Assembly (NCBI GenBank): GCA_964586675.1
Contig: CAZPHQ010000003.1
Coordinates: forward strand, 1 to 64,000
Length of the DNA: 64,000 nt
Direction of reading: 5' to 3'
Source of the DNA: JADLGH01 sp964586675
GTDB taxonomy: Bacteria; Desulfobacterota_D; UBA1144; Nemesobacterales; UBA2774
The notes under the pieces were generated by a model. It was not told the origin of the DNA. It did not search any database and saw nothing but the letters and a program-made list of their open reading frames with translations. Shown here one piece after another: positions 10,467-19,141 of this stretch; position 1 is the stretch's first letter; each line of letters starts with the position of its first letter. The position numbers and the translations under genes were made by a program.

Positions 10467-11189
10467 TCAGGCGCCGGCCTGGGGTCCGATACTCTTTTGA
10501 ACGTCCCTTTTTCTCAGCTCCGACATTACATGGAACATCCTCTGTATCGCCGTGTAGGACGAGAAGACAAGCATTAAAATGAGGGACAGCTTGAGGAGAT
10601 AATCGGCCGGCGGAAATCCCATCCATCCCGCGACTATATTGCCGAGGAAGTTGAATACGGAGAGGACGCCGAGGTAGACGACCCTTTCCGTCCGCTGCAT
10701 GATGCCGAGCTCGCACTTCACGCCGAGCCCTTCGGCGCGGGCCCTCGTGTAGCTCACCATCGTCGTCGAGACGAGAATCAAGAATACGACATATGCGAAT
10801 ATGGAATCCCGGTAAAAGCTGAGGAGGCCGAGATATATGAATGCTTCCGAAAACCTGTCGAGGCAGGAATCGAAGAACGCCCCGCTCTCGCTGCTGAGGC
10901 CCTGCGCCCGGGCGACGCGTCCGTCGAATATGTCGAACGTCGAGCCCGCGAGAACGAGCACCCCGCCTGCGAATATCCAGCCGTAATGGTAAGCGAGGCC
11001 CGTTATGGCCGCGACGAGGAGGGTAGAGACAGTGAGGACGTTCGGGTGGACTTTGATCTTCAAAAGATAGTCCTCTATCGGCAGCATCAGGAGAAGCCAC
11101 CACGTTTTTATACCGCTCCCGAGTAGCTTCGACGACTCGGGGCCCTTCTTGTTTTTGGATCTTTCCTTAATCTCTTCGGGGTTAGTCAT
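10467..11189 (-). CDS. CDP-alcohol phosphatidyltransferase family protein
   Basis: A 240-residue membrane protein with the family signature D-x2-D-G-x2-A-R-x8-G-x3-D-x3-D, seen as FDIFDGRVARAQGLSSESG then AFFDSCLDR at about residues 84-112; the aspartates bind the two metal ions. About six hydrophobic segments surround it. Such enzymes transfer a phosphatidyl group from CDP-diacylglycerol to an alcohol (glycerol phosphate, inositol phosphate, serine and others). The alcohol cannot be chosen from sequence; the PLLxKIxVxPNxLT start (DYLLKIKVHPNVLTVST) is shared by PgsA-like and archaetidylinositol-phosphate-synthase-like members. It stands alone between carB and the SPOR genes. Confidence 0.88.
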   Translation of the reverse strand: MTNPEEIKERSKNKKGPESSKLLGSGIKTWWLLLMLPIEDYLLKIKVHPNVLTVSTLLVAAITGLAYHYGWIFAGGVLVLAGSTFDIFDGRVARAQGLSSESGAFFDSCLDRFSEAFIYLGLLSFYRDSIFAYVVFLILVSTTMVSYTRARAEGLGVKCELGIMQRTERVVYLGVLSVFNFLGNIVAGWMGFPPADYLLKLSLILMLVFSSYTAIQRMFHVMSELRKRDVQKSIGPQAGA

Positions 11190-11298
11190 ATCGGCTGCTG
11201 TTGTACTGAAACCTCATTTCAAAGAATGAATAACAATATCCGTTTTAGCTCCGGCAGGCAAGGAAGAAACGAGGTCCTGGCCGGAGGCATACGGACAC

Positions 11299-12891
11299 TC
11301 AATCGTTTTCGGCGACGAAGACGGATTTAAAGACCGGGTCCTTTTTCTTGAGCCCCGCCGCGTAGGAGCTGGCCTCTTTTCTTACCTTAAAATCGCCTAT
11401 CCTCACCCTGTAGAGCTTCCCCTTGCCCGGTATGTCGGCGGGGACGACGTAGGCCTCATATCCCTTTTTCCTGAGCTCTTCCGCAAGCAGGTCTGCGTCG
11501 TCGCGGAAACGGAGGGATGCCACCTGTACGGAGAACCCCTTCTTTGCGGAAGCCTTCGGCGCCGGCGCATTCGCAGGCGACGTTCTACCGGGATTGACCG
11601 CGGGCCGGCCGGCCGACGGTTTGTATAAAGCGAGCATCTGCCCTTCGACTATCCCGGCCTTGAGCGCTATGTCGCCCGTGAGCGGTGAAGCCGGGGCGTC
11701 GCTCGAAGCCTTTCCGGTGCCCGCGTCGGATTCGGGCTCCGCCGAAGATACATCGGGCTCGATCTCTTCAAGCGGCTTTTCGACAAGGTCTTCATCGGGC
11801 GCGGGGGCCGCAGCTGTTTCGGCAGTTTCGGCTTTTACCGGTGCGGAAGCCGGCGGGCGAGTAACGGGCTCGCCGCTATTACGATTTGGCGAGCCGGGAC
11901 GCGCATGCAATCGCGCGTCCATCTGCCTTGCGATTATCACAGCTTTTTGACCTTCAGGAGTGCCCGCCGTGGAAGGTGGCATATCGTTCACATTTCCGGG
12001 CCCGAAGCTTTCGGTGACGGCGAATTCCGGCGCGCCTTCGGGCGGAGGGCCCGAGAGGGTTTCTTCTGTTTTTATGCTGTCGAAGGAGAGCGACTGCTTG
12101 ACAGGCGGGAGGGCCTCTTCCCTGACTGCCGTCTCCGTTGCGGCGAGGGTATCGGAATGAGAGCGGCTCACAGGCGTCGCGCCGCTCTCGTCTATCCTGA
12201 CTACCTGAAGGCAGGTGTAGGGACGGTTTACGACAACCTCCTGCTCGTTTAGCACCAGGTCGACTGTGCCCGAGACTTCCGCCGGGCTCTCGAAAACCAG
12301 CTTTCTCGGGGACTCCGAAAGGACGAAGGGCTTCACTCCGCCGACCTTAAAATCAGTCGTCGCGAAATCGCCGTCGAAGGGGCCCTTCACCTCTATCAGG
12401 CGGCCCGCCTGGCCGACGACCGGGCACTGGTAATCGTACGGAGTCGGTTTTTCCGGCCTCCGCGCATCGCTCACCGGAAAGCTTACCGGGACGCGCGAGC
12501 TGCCGAGCCTCTTTCCGTCCTTGCCGACGAGAGTGAATACGAGAGTGCTTCCGCCCGCGTTCTTCGGGACCTCGAACGTTATAGAGCCGTCGCTTACGGG
12601 GGCCGTGAAATAGCTGGTTTCTATTACGAGATTTTTAAGAAGCGCCGAGTTCTTTTCCCTGGCTTCGGCCGTGGTACCCGCGGGATATATTCTGAAGGAG
12701 GACGATATCCTGTCTCCGGCTGAAAGGTCGTCCGGAAGGAAGATACGTACGCTGCCACCCGGGGCGTTGAATTCGAGTGTGTGGACGCCGTCTTTGGGGG
12801 CTCCGTGAACGAACGGAACGAGGAGAGACAACAGGACTGCTAGCGTTACCGCTTGGGAAATCAGGTGCTGTGCGCCTTTCGTCACGTTCAT
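11299..12891 (-). CDS. Secreted SPOR-domain protein (large)
   Basis: A 530-residue exported protein. Residues 1-30 form a signal peptide (VTLAVLLSLLVPFVHGA). Residues about 35-145 and 150-230 look like beta-sandwich domains with no assigned family. Residues about 260-450 are a low-complexity Pro/Ala/Glu-rich linker. The last 75 residues are a SPOR domain (KGFSVQVASLRFRDDADLLAEELRKKGYEAYVV...KGKLYRVRIGDF), which binds denuded septal peptidoglycan. It probably works in the periplasm at division sites. It lies 41 bases after another SPOR gene running in the same direction. The function of the N-terminal domains is unknown. Confidence 0.82.
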   Translation of the reverse strand: MNVTKGAQHLISQAVTLAVLLSLLVPFVHGAPKDGVHTLEFNAPGGSVRIFLPDDLSAGDRISSSFRIYPAGTTAEAREKNSALLKNLVIETSYFTAPVSDGSITFEVPKNAGGSTLVFTLVGKDGKRLGSSRVPVSFPVSDARRPEKPTPYDYQCPVVGQAGRLIEVKGPFDGDFATTDFKVGGVKPFVLSESPRKLVFESPAEVSGTVDLVLNEQEVVVNRPYTCLQVVRIDESGATPVSRSHSDTLAATETAVREEALPPVKQSLSFDSIKTEETLSGPPPEGAPEFAVTESFGPGNVNDMPPSTAGTPEGQKAVIIARQMDARLHARPGSPNRNSGEPVTRPPASAPVKAETAETAAAPAPDEDLVEKPLEEIEPDVSSAEPESDAGTGKASSDAPASPLTGDIALKAGIVEGQMLALYKPSAGRPAVNPGRTSPANAPAPKASAKKGFSVQVASLRFRDDADLLAEELRKKGYEAYVVPADIPGKGKLYRVRIGDFKVRKEASSYAAGLKKKDPVFKSVFVAEND

Positions 12892-12932
12892 AAGCAGGCC
12901 TGAAGACGCATCCCGCCCGGGGATGCCAGTGT

Positions 12933-13706
12933 TTAATTGTTGACGGTGATGAACACTATCTCGACCTGGGATTCGGCTTTTTTGAGACTGTCACCGTACG
13001 CTTTCGCATCTTCGACATTTCTGAACGTCCCGACCCTCACCCTGTACCAGTACTTGTTGTCGGGGGTCGCCATTGCCTTGATGAAGGCCGGATATCCCTT
13101 CGCCTTCAAAGCGCCGGCAAGGCTGTTCGCCTGTTTCTGATCCTGAAACGACCCGATCTGAACTGTGTAATTCCCGCCCGCGTCCACCTTCGGCATCTGG
13201 GGTTTCGGAGCGTTTGCCTTCGCCGCCTCGGCGGCCCTCTTCTCTTCGGCGACGCTCCGCGCTATCTCGGCGAGCTCCGCGGCTCTCAGGTCCTGCGTTG
13301 GAGCGGGCGGGGGTGCGGGAGTTCTGGGTGCAAGGGTCTTGGGCGGCTGGGTTCTGGGTGCGGGCGTCTCTATGGGTTTAGGCGTCGGTGTTGCCTTCGC
13401 AATGACTACCTCTTCAACCTCGGTCTCTTCTTCCTCTACGGCGAGGCTTTCGGGAAGAGGCTCTTCTTCCGAGGGCATCTCCCGATTCTCCGCCGGGGCC
13501 TCTTCGACCTCCGCGAATCCGTCGCCCGGCTCGGCGGCCGGAGGCGCGGGCGGCGGCTCGTTGAAAGAGCGCGTCGTCTGAAAATTATCCTTGTTGAGTC
13601 CCTTGCCGACAAAGACCCCGACTCCGAAGACGACCATGAACAGTATCACGAACGCGACGAAGAATGCGAGTATGCGCGATTTTCCGGAAGAATTGTTCCT
13701 GCTCAT
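12933..13706 (-). CDS. Membrane-anchored SPOR-domain protein (FtsN/DedD-like)
   Basis: A 257-residue protein with a cytoplasmic start, one transmembrane helix (ILAFFVAFVILFMVVFGVGVFVG, about residues 13-35), an acidic and Pro/Thr-rich periplasmic linker, and a C-terminal SPOR domain (NYTVQIGSFQDQKQANSLAGALKAKGY...YWYRVRVGTF). This architecture matches FtsN and DedD cell-division proteins, though the linker shows no FtsN essential motif I can identify. It starts 3 bases after the argS stop codon, and argS-SPOR pairs are common in proteobacterial lineages. Confidence 0.87.
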   Translation of the reverse strand: MSRNNSSGKSRILAFFVAFVILFMVVFGVGVFVGKGLNKDNFQTTRSFNEPPPAPPAAEPGDGFAEVEEAPAENREMPSEEEPLPESLAVEEEETEVEEVVIAKATPTPKPIETPAPRTQPPKTLAPRTPAPPPAPTQDLRAAELAEIARSVAEEKRAAEAAKANAPKPQMPKVDAGGNYTVQIGSFQDQKQANSLAGALKAKGYPAFIKAMATPDNKYWYRVRVGTFRNVEDAKAYGDSLKKAESQVEIVFITVNN

Positions 13707-13709
13707 GCG

Positions 13710-15389
13710 TCACATCCTGTCGGGGGCCGATATGCCGAGGAGCCCGAGGCCGTTACTGAGAACGGTGCGGACGCTCTTTATCAGATAAAGCCTTGCGCCG
13801 CTGAGGGCCTTGTCGTCGTCGACCACCCTGTGTTTATTGTAATAACTGTGAAAATCCGCCGCAAGCTCCTGGAGGAAATACGCGACCTTGTGCGGCGCGA
13901 GCGTCTCGGCACTGTCCGAGACGACCTCGGGATAAAGGAGGAGCTTCTTTATGAGCTCTATCCCGTCGGGCTCCGTCAGGAGGCCGAGCGCTTCGTTTGA
14001 AGCGCCGAGACCTTCGACGTCCGCCTTTCTGAATATGCTCGCTATTCGGGCATATGCGTATTGAATGTAAAAGACCGGGTTCTCGCTCGATTCCTTCTGT
14101 GCGAGCTCGAGGTCGAAATCGAGGTGACTTTCCGAGCTCCGCATGAGGAGGAAAAACCTCATGACGTCGGGGCCGACCTCCGCGATGACCTCCCTCATGG
14201 TGACGTAGCTCCCCGAGCGCTTCGACATCGGAACCTCTACCCCGTTCCGCATGAGCCTCACGAACTGGATGAGTATCACACTGAACGCCGAATCGTCGTA
14301 CCCCAGCGCGCGGAGCGCGGCCCTGAGCCTGGAGACGTGGCCGTGATGGTCGGCGCCCCAAACATTTATTATGCGGTCGTAGCCTCTTTCGTATTTGTCG
14401 GCGTGGTAGGCGATGTCGGCGAGGAAGTACGTCGGGCTGCCGTCGCTCTTAATCATGACCCAGTCCTGCGAATCGCCGTAGCGCGTCGCCGCAAACCAGA
14501 GCGCGCCCTCTCTTTCTTCAAGCGCCCCTTTCTCTCGGAGGCGTTCTTTTATCTCGTCAAGCCTCTTCCGTCCACTGGAGGAAGAGAGGCCGTGTATCTC
14601 TTTTCTCTCGCTGTACCATTCGTCGAACCTGATGCCGGCCTCGGTCAGATCGGCCCTGATGGAATCGAGCAGCGTCTTCTCGGCGTATTCCCTGCAGTAG
14701 GCGGCGGACTCCGCGAATTTACCCGACGGAAGTAACGCGTCGCCCTTTTCGGCCATGATTGCGGCGGCAATTTCCTTCACGTAATCCCCCTTGTAGCCGT
14801 CTTCGGGTATCCCGGCGTCTATGCCGAAAAGCTCGCGGTATCTCGCGTAAACCGACTCGCCGAGGAGGTCCATCTGCCGCCCTGCGTCGTTTATGTAAAA
14901 CTCCTTCGTGACATCGTATCCCGATGCGGAGAGTATGTTCGATACGACGTCGCCGACGACGGCGTTACGCGCGTGACCGATGTGAAGAAAACCCGTCGGG
15001 TTCGCGCTGACGAATTCGAGGAGGATTTTTTTCCCGCCCCCGAGATTCGAGCGGCCGTAGCTCTCGCCGAGCCTTTCGACCTCGGCGAGCTTGTCTACAA
15101 TAGCATTTTCCCTGACAAAGAAATTTATGAAGCCCGCCCCCGCGATGTCGACCTTTTTAAAAAGCCGCTCGCTCTCGGGCGGGAGGTTAGCGATTATGAG
15201 CTCGGCGACCTTGCGCGGGTTCTCGCCCATCTTCTTCGCCAGTATCATGGCCGTGTTGATCGAGAAATCGCCGAATTCCTTTCGCTTCGGAATCCCCACT
15301 TCGACCTCGACGGGAAGGTCCGAAAGGTTTATTTTTTTGCCTATGTTTTCTACCGATTCGAGGACTACTCTTTGTATGTCTTCTTTCAT
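13710..15389 (-). CDS. argS: Arginyl-tRNA synthetase
   Basis: A 559-residue class I aminoacyl-tRNA synthetase charging tRNA-Arg. It has the N-terminal Add-1 domain, the HIGH motif within NPTGFLHIGHARNAV (about residue 131), a KMSKS-loop equivalent PMSKRSGSYVTM, and the C-terminal DALR anticodon-binding domain (PVFYIQYAYARIASI ... ADFHSYYNKHRV). Length agrees with the family. It lies 66 bases after the histidine phosphatase gene and 3 bases before the SPOR gene, consistent with one operon running from tolQ. Confidence 0.97.
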   Translation of the reverse strand: MKEDIQRVVLESVENIGKKINLSDLPVEVEVGIPKRKEFGDFSINTAMILAKKMGENPRKVAELIIANLPPESERLFKKVDIAGAGFINFFVRENAIVDKLAEVERLGESYGRSNLGGGKKILLEFVSANPTGFLHIGHARNAVVGDVVSNILSASGYDVTKEFYINDAGRQMDLLGESVYARYRELFGIDAGIPEDGYKGDYVKEIAAAIMAEKGDALLPSGKFAESAAYCREYAEKTLLDSIRADLTEAGIRFDEWYSERKEIHGLSSSSGRKRLDEIKERLREKGALEEREGALWFAATRYGDSQDWVMIKSDGSPTYFLADIAYHADKYERGYDRIINVWGADHHGHVSRLRAALRALGYDDSAFSVILIQFVRLMRNGVEVPMSKRSGSYVTMREVIAEVGPDVMRFFLLMRSSESHLDFDLELAQKESSENPVFYIQYAYARIASIFRKADVEGLGASNEALGLLTEPDGIELIKKLLLYPEVVSDSAETLAPHKVAYFLQELAADFHSYYNKHRVVDDDKALSGARLYLIKSVRTVLSNGLGLLGISAPDRM

Positions 15390-15455
15390 ATCCGCACCAC
15401 GAAATTACACCACATATCGACCTTAGTTACAAGAAAACCGCCCGGCGCTCCCGGC

Positions 15456-16082
15456 TCAGAAATGCGGCAGGGATTCGACGGGCGAGAGATGAGAGATGTC
15501 GTTCAAATCGACGACCACGACCTTTCCTCCGGAGAGAGAAAGCGTGCTCCGCGAGGCCGCCTGGATGCCGAAGCTCCGGAATCCCGAGAGGCCGACGCCT
15601 GTAAATTCGCAGAGGAGGGTCGTTATCGTGAGGTTGTGGCTGACGGCAACAACTGTCTCCCCGTCGTGACGCCCGCGCAGCTTCTCGAATGCCCGGAGCG
15701 CCCTCTCCCGGACCTCGGCGAGCGTCTCACCGCTCGGGATCCTGAGCGTTTCGGGATTATCGCGCCACTCACTCATGATGTCGGAATATCTTTCCCTTAT
15801 CTCCGTGAACAGGAGCCCCTCGAAATCCCCCTGGTCCATTTCCCGGAGGTCGCTGTCTATCTCGACGGTGAGCCCGTGGTGCCTCGCTATCTCCTCGGCC
15901 GTGGACATAGCCCTTGCGAGGTCGCTCGAATATACGGCCGAGATTTTCTCGCCTTTAAGACAGAGGCCGAGCTCGAGGGCCTGCTTCCTGCCGTTATCGT
16001 TAAGGACTACGTCGGAAATTCCCTGGCACCTGCCGGTCCTGTTCCAGTCGGTCTCTCCGTGTCTTACGAGTATGAGATTCAT
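15456..16082 (-). CDS. Histidine phosphatase family protein (phosphoglycerate-mutase-like)
   Basis: A 208-residue protein starting MNLILVRHGETDWNRTGRCQG: the RHG motif supplies the phosphorylated His at residue 8, and the second His is in VVAVSHNLTI. The acidic EMDQGDFEG segment is typical of the CobC/GpmB branch. These enzymes dephosphorylate small metabolites such as alpha-ribazole phosphate or 3-phosphoglycerate; the substrate is not settled by sequence, and no cobalamin synthesis genes are adjacent. It lies 26 bases after the tonB/tolA-like gene. Confidence 0.9.
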   Translation of the reverse strand: MNLILVRHGETDWNRTGRCQGISDVVLNDNGRKQALELGLCLKGEKISAVYSSDLARAMSTAEEIARHHGLTVEIDSDLREMDQGDFEGLLFTEIRERYSDIMSEWRDNPETLRIPSGETLAEVRERALRAFEKLRGRHDGETVVAVSHNLTITTLLCEFTGVGLSGFRSFGIQAASRSTLSLSGGKVVVVDLNDISHLSPVESLPHF

Positions 16083-16108
16083 TTATTTTCCGCGAGTAGT
16101 GAAAACAG

Positions 16109-17233
16109 CTAATACGGCCTGTTGTAGAAGGTGATCTCCATTCCTTCGCTTTCCGCCTGCGCAGCGAACTCCGACGGCGGAACCGGCAGGGGGGCCGACT
16201 TCTGTATGGCATCCAGCGAAAACTGGTCGAACGCGGAATTGCCGGAGGACCTGCTGACCCTGACGTCGAACACCCTTCCCGCCCCGTCCACTTTGAAGAA
16301 CACCAACGTCGCGAGGTTCCCGTCAGTGGGAACGCCCGGGGGTATGCGCCAGTTGCGCCTTATTCTCTGGTGCACTTTCTTCTTGTATATATCGAGAAGG
16401 ACCGGATTCACGGCCGAGCCGCCGCCTCCACCCCCACCCTCACGACCGCCGCCACCGCTGCCTGAACGGGGGGACGATTCGCCCGGCGCGCCTGCCGGCT
16501 TGTCGGGTATGCCTTCCGAGTCGGACATGGCCAGCCTCTGCTCCTCGCCCATGGGCTCTTCCATTTCAGTTGGTTCTTCAGACGGCTCTCGTTTCAGATT
16601 GTCTAGCACCTTCTGCCGCTTTAAATCCTGTAGGACCTTACTCTTCTCGCTTTCGAGGTTCTTCTCGGACTTGGCCGTAGTTTTCTTCTGCGGAGCTTTG
16701 GGTTTTTCTGTCGGCTCCGGCTTCTTCGCGACCTCTTTCTTAACTTCTTTCTTCTCTGGCTCCTTCTTAGGGGCCGGAGTCTCTTTTTTTACCTCTTTCT
16801 TCTCGGGCTTGGGCTCCGGGGTTTTCTCCGGCTTCTTCTCGGGCTCGATAGGTATTACTTTTTTGTCGGGCTCGACCTTGGCCACTTCCTTCGGCTCCTC
16901 TTTTTTCGGCTCGGGCTCTTTCTCGGGCTCGGGCGGAGGGACCTTCGCTACTTCCTCTTTAGGTGGCGCCGGCGGTTCCGGCTCGGGCTCGGGTTCCGGC
17001 GCTCTAGGCGCGGGTGGCGGCGGTGGCGCAGGCCTTGATCGTGCGCCTCCCCCCCCTCCCCCGGTACCCAGCTCGGAGAGCGAGACCTCTATCGGCCCCG
17101 GGGAAGAATCCTGCATCGTGCTCCGAAATCCCCAGAAGAGGACCAGTATGAGCACGACGACATGGAGGGCTATCGAACAGAATATTCCCCAGAAGGATGA
17201 GCCTTTGGATGTATCTTTGTCTTCAGGTTTCAT
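16109..17233 (-). CDS. TonB/TolA-family energy transducer
   Basis: A 374-residue protein with one N-terminal membrane helix (FWGIFCSIALHVVVLILVLFWGF), a long Pro/Glu/Lys-rich periplasm-spanning section (about residues 65-215), a Gly/Ser-rich hinge (GSGGGGREGGGGGGG) and a C-terminal TonB/TolA domain (VHQRIRRNWRIPPGVPTDGNLATLVFFKVDGAGRV...SRSSGNSAFDQFSLDAIQKSAPLPVPP). It carries proton-motive energy from the TolQ/TolR (ExbB/ExbD) motor to the outer membrane. Gene order Q-R-A suggests the TolA role in envelope integrity; no tolB or pal follows, so TonB function remains possible. Confidence 0.9.
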   Translation of the reverse strand: MKPEDKDTSKGSSFWGIFCSIALHVVVLILVLFWGFRSTMQDSSPGPIEVSLSELGTGGGGGGARSRPAPPPPPAPRAPEPEPEPEPPAPPKEEVAKVPPPEPEKEPEPKKEEPKEVAKVEPDKKVIPIEPEKKPEKTPEPKPEKKEVKKETPAPKKEPEKKEVKKEVAKKPEPTEKPKAPQKKTTAKSEKNLESEKSKVLQDLKRQKVLDNLKREPSEEPTEMEEPMGEEQRLAMSDSEGIPDKPAGAPGESSPRSGSGGGGREGGGGGGGSAVNPVLLDIYKKKVHQRIRRNWRIPPGVPTDGNLATLVFFKVDGAGRVFDVRVSRSSGNSAFDQFSLDAIQKSAPLPVPPSEFAAQAESEGMEITFYNRPY

Positions 17234-17246
17234 TACCCGCTTGCCT

Positions 17247-17684
17247 CTAGTTACCCGGTATGGGCTCGGTTATGAGGCCGAGTTTTTCCACCCCGGCGTT
17301 TCTTATTTCGGACATGACCTCGACGACCTTCCCGTAGGAGACGCCGGTATCCGCCCTTAAAAAGACCTCTTCGTTTCTTATGTCGGCCCCCCTCTCTGTG
17401 ATGAGCCTCCTGACCTCGCCGCTAAGCTGGTTCAGCGAATATTCGTCCTTTTCGATGAATATCTCGCCTGCGGAGTTGAGCGTGACGACGACTTTCCTCT
17501 CGCGGTCGAGTGAGGGAATCGGCCCCGACTGCGTCTTCGGCAGGTTGACGTCCATGCCTTGATAAAGTATCGGCGTCGTGACCATGAAGATTATGAGGAG
17601 AACGAGCATCACGTCCACGAACGGAGTAACGTTTATTTCCGACATCACTGTGCGGCCTTCGCGGCCCCCTGTCTGCATTCCCAT
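17247..17684 (-). CDS. ExbD/TolR-family motor protein
   Basis: A 145-residue protein with a single transmembrane segment carrying the proton-translocating Asp in the classic context INVTPFVDVMLVLLIIFMV, followed by a small periplasmic domain (VVVTLNSAGEIFIEKDEYSLNQLSGEVRRLI). It forms the motor with the ExbB/TolQ protein encoded 4 bases upstream and energises the TonB/TolA protein encoded 13 bases downstream. Confidence 0.95.
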   Translation of the reverse strand: MGMQTGGREGRTVMSEINVTPFVDVMLVLLIIFMVTTPILYQGMDVNLPKTQSGPIPSLDRERKVVVTLNSAGEIFIEKDEYSLNQLSGEVRRLITERGADIRNEEVFLRADTGVSYGKVVEVMSEIRNAGVEKLGLITEPIPGN

Positions 17685-17688
17685 GGTC

Positions 17689-18444
17689 TTATACCTTCTT
17701 GATGTATCTGTCGACGATATTCAGAAATTCCGAGGAAAAATTCTCCATGTCTATGTCGATGCGCTTCACCCGGCTTATGAAATAGTTATAAGCGATAACT
17801 GCCGGGATAGCTGCCGCGAGGCCTATGGCCGTTGCAACGAGGGCCTCCGCGATACCGGGGGCGACAGTCTGGAGCGTCGGTACGCCCTGGCTCCCGGCGA
17901 GGCCTATGAATGAAGTCATGATGCCCCACACCGTGCCGAATAGTCCTATGAACGGCGCCGCGCTGCCTGTCGTCGCGAGGAATATCAGTGAGCCTTCGAG
18001 CTTCGCCGTCTCGGAAGCCATCGTCCTCTTGAGCGCCCTTTCGACTAGCTCGACGACCCCGAGCTCGTTGGCTATCACCTCCGGGCCGCCCTTCTGCTCC
18101 CCGCCCTGGCCTGAGCCCCCGGGACGGCGGAGCTTCAGTATCTCCGTGTACCCGGCCCTGAAAACCTCGGCTATCGGTCCTTTAATGTGCTTCGTCGAGG
18201 AGAAAAGGTTCCCGAAGTTGCCGCTCGCGTTATAGAGCTCGAGGAACTTTTCCGACTGCTTGCCGGCCCTTCTCAGCATGATCGCCTTCGAGAAGATGAT
18301 CGCCCAGCAAACGATCGACATCACCAGGAGCAGGAGGAGGACCATCTTGACGACAGGCCCCGCATCCGTAATGAGGTTCATTATCTTTATCTGCCCGCCG
18401 TTAGAGGCCTGGGCTTCCACAGCCAGAAATAACCAGTTTGTCAT
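17689..18444 (-). CDS. MotA/TolQ/ExbB proton channel family protein
   Basis: A 251-residue inner-membrane protein with three predicted helices: VKMVLLLLLVMSIVCWAIIFSKAI near residue 32, then IFLATTGSAAPFIGLFGTVWGIMTSFIGLAG and TVAPGIAEALVATAIGLAAAIPAVIAYNYF, the latter pair containing the conserved family motif. It is the pentameric stator around the TolR/ExbD dimer. A cytoplasmic insertion of about 70 residues with a Gly-rich stretch (RRPGGSGQGGEQKGG) is present. It is the first gene of a run continuing through tolR, tonB/tolA, phosphatase, argS and SPOR. Confidence 0.95.
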   Translation of the reverse strand: MTNWLFLAVEAQASNGGQIKIMNLITDAGPVVKMVLLLLLVMSIVCWAIIFSKAIMLRRAGKQSEKFLELYNASGNFGNLFSSTKHIKGPIAEVFRAGYTEILKLRRPGGSGQGGEQKGGPEVIANELGVVELVERALKRTMASETAKLEGSLIFLATTGSAAPFIGLFGTVWGIMTSFIGLAGSQGVPTLQTVAPGIAEALVATAIGLAAAIPAVIAYNYFISRVKRIDIDMENFSSEFLNIVDRYIKKV

Positions 18445-18679
18445 ATGTGCTGACCTGCTGAAAAGATGGATTTGGTTGTGAACTGAGAATCAAAGTTTTT
18501 GATTGTAAATACGACCGTGCCGCATTTAAGATTTCATCTTAAGTTTTCCATACTCAATCACCAAAATCAAATGATATTCTGTTTATAAATACTCATTTAT
18601 TTGATTTTCAATCCAAAATGTACGATAGTCTCTGAAAACGTCCGGGCGCGTCCGGACTGTTACCCGGCGGAGGTGAAGC

Positions 18680-19141
18680 ATGATAAAGACTCTCGGGCTT
18701 GAAGCGGCGTTCCTAGCCGCCCTCTTGTGCATTTCGGCGGCTGCTCCGGCACACGCCCAATCCCAGGGCCAGGACAGATACAAGGTCGTGATAGAGGAGA
18801 GCTTTTACGTCATAAAACCCGAGAACAGGGAGAAGTTCCTCAAGATTTACAGGGAAAAGCTCTACCCCTTCTGGAGCGAGATGCAAAAGCGCGGCGTTAT
18901 CGTGGATGAGTACAAGCTCTACTCCCAGAGGGTTCATACACTGAGCCCGCTATGGACCTATAAAACGGTCGTAAAGTTCAAGAACTACGAATCGATAGAC
19001 AAGTGGCTGAGTCTCCGGGACGAGGTTTATAATTCCCTCTTCCCCGGCGAGGGCGGATACGAAGCGCCGAGAAAGGAGCTCGACCTCATAACTGAAGAGC
19101 ACTGGGACGAGTTCATAAGGGAGATACCGCTCTCGAAGTAG
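18680..19141 (+). CDS. Small secreted protein of unknown function
   Basis: A 153-residue protein with a clear signal peptide (GLEAAFLAALLCISAAAPAHAQS). The mature part begins YKVVIEESFYVIKPENREKFLKIYREKLYPFWSEMQKRGVI and continues with beta/alpha alternation (WTYKTVVKFKNYESIDKW), reminiscent of dimeric alpha-beta barrel (NIPSNAP/ABM-like) folds, but I do not recognise a family. GGAGGTG sits 7-8 bases before the ATG. It is isolated: divergent from tolQ and convergent with ruvB (stop codons adjacent). Confidence 0.8.
   Translation: MIKTLGLEAAFLAALLCISAAAPAHAQSQGQDRYKVVIEESFYVIKPENREKFLKIYREKLYPFWSEMQKRGVIVDEYKLYSQRVHTLSPLWTYKTVVKFKNYESIDKWLSLRDEVYNSLFPGEGGYEAPRKELDLITEEHWDEFIREIPLSK

Noticed and set aside
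16131..17360. A 409-codon plus-strand frame antisense to the TonB/TolA and TolR genes
   Set aside because: It is Ser/Gly/Phe-rich, which is what the reverse of a Glu/Lys/Pro-rich linker produces, and shows no start signal.
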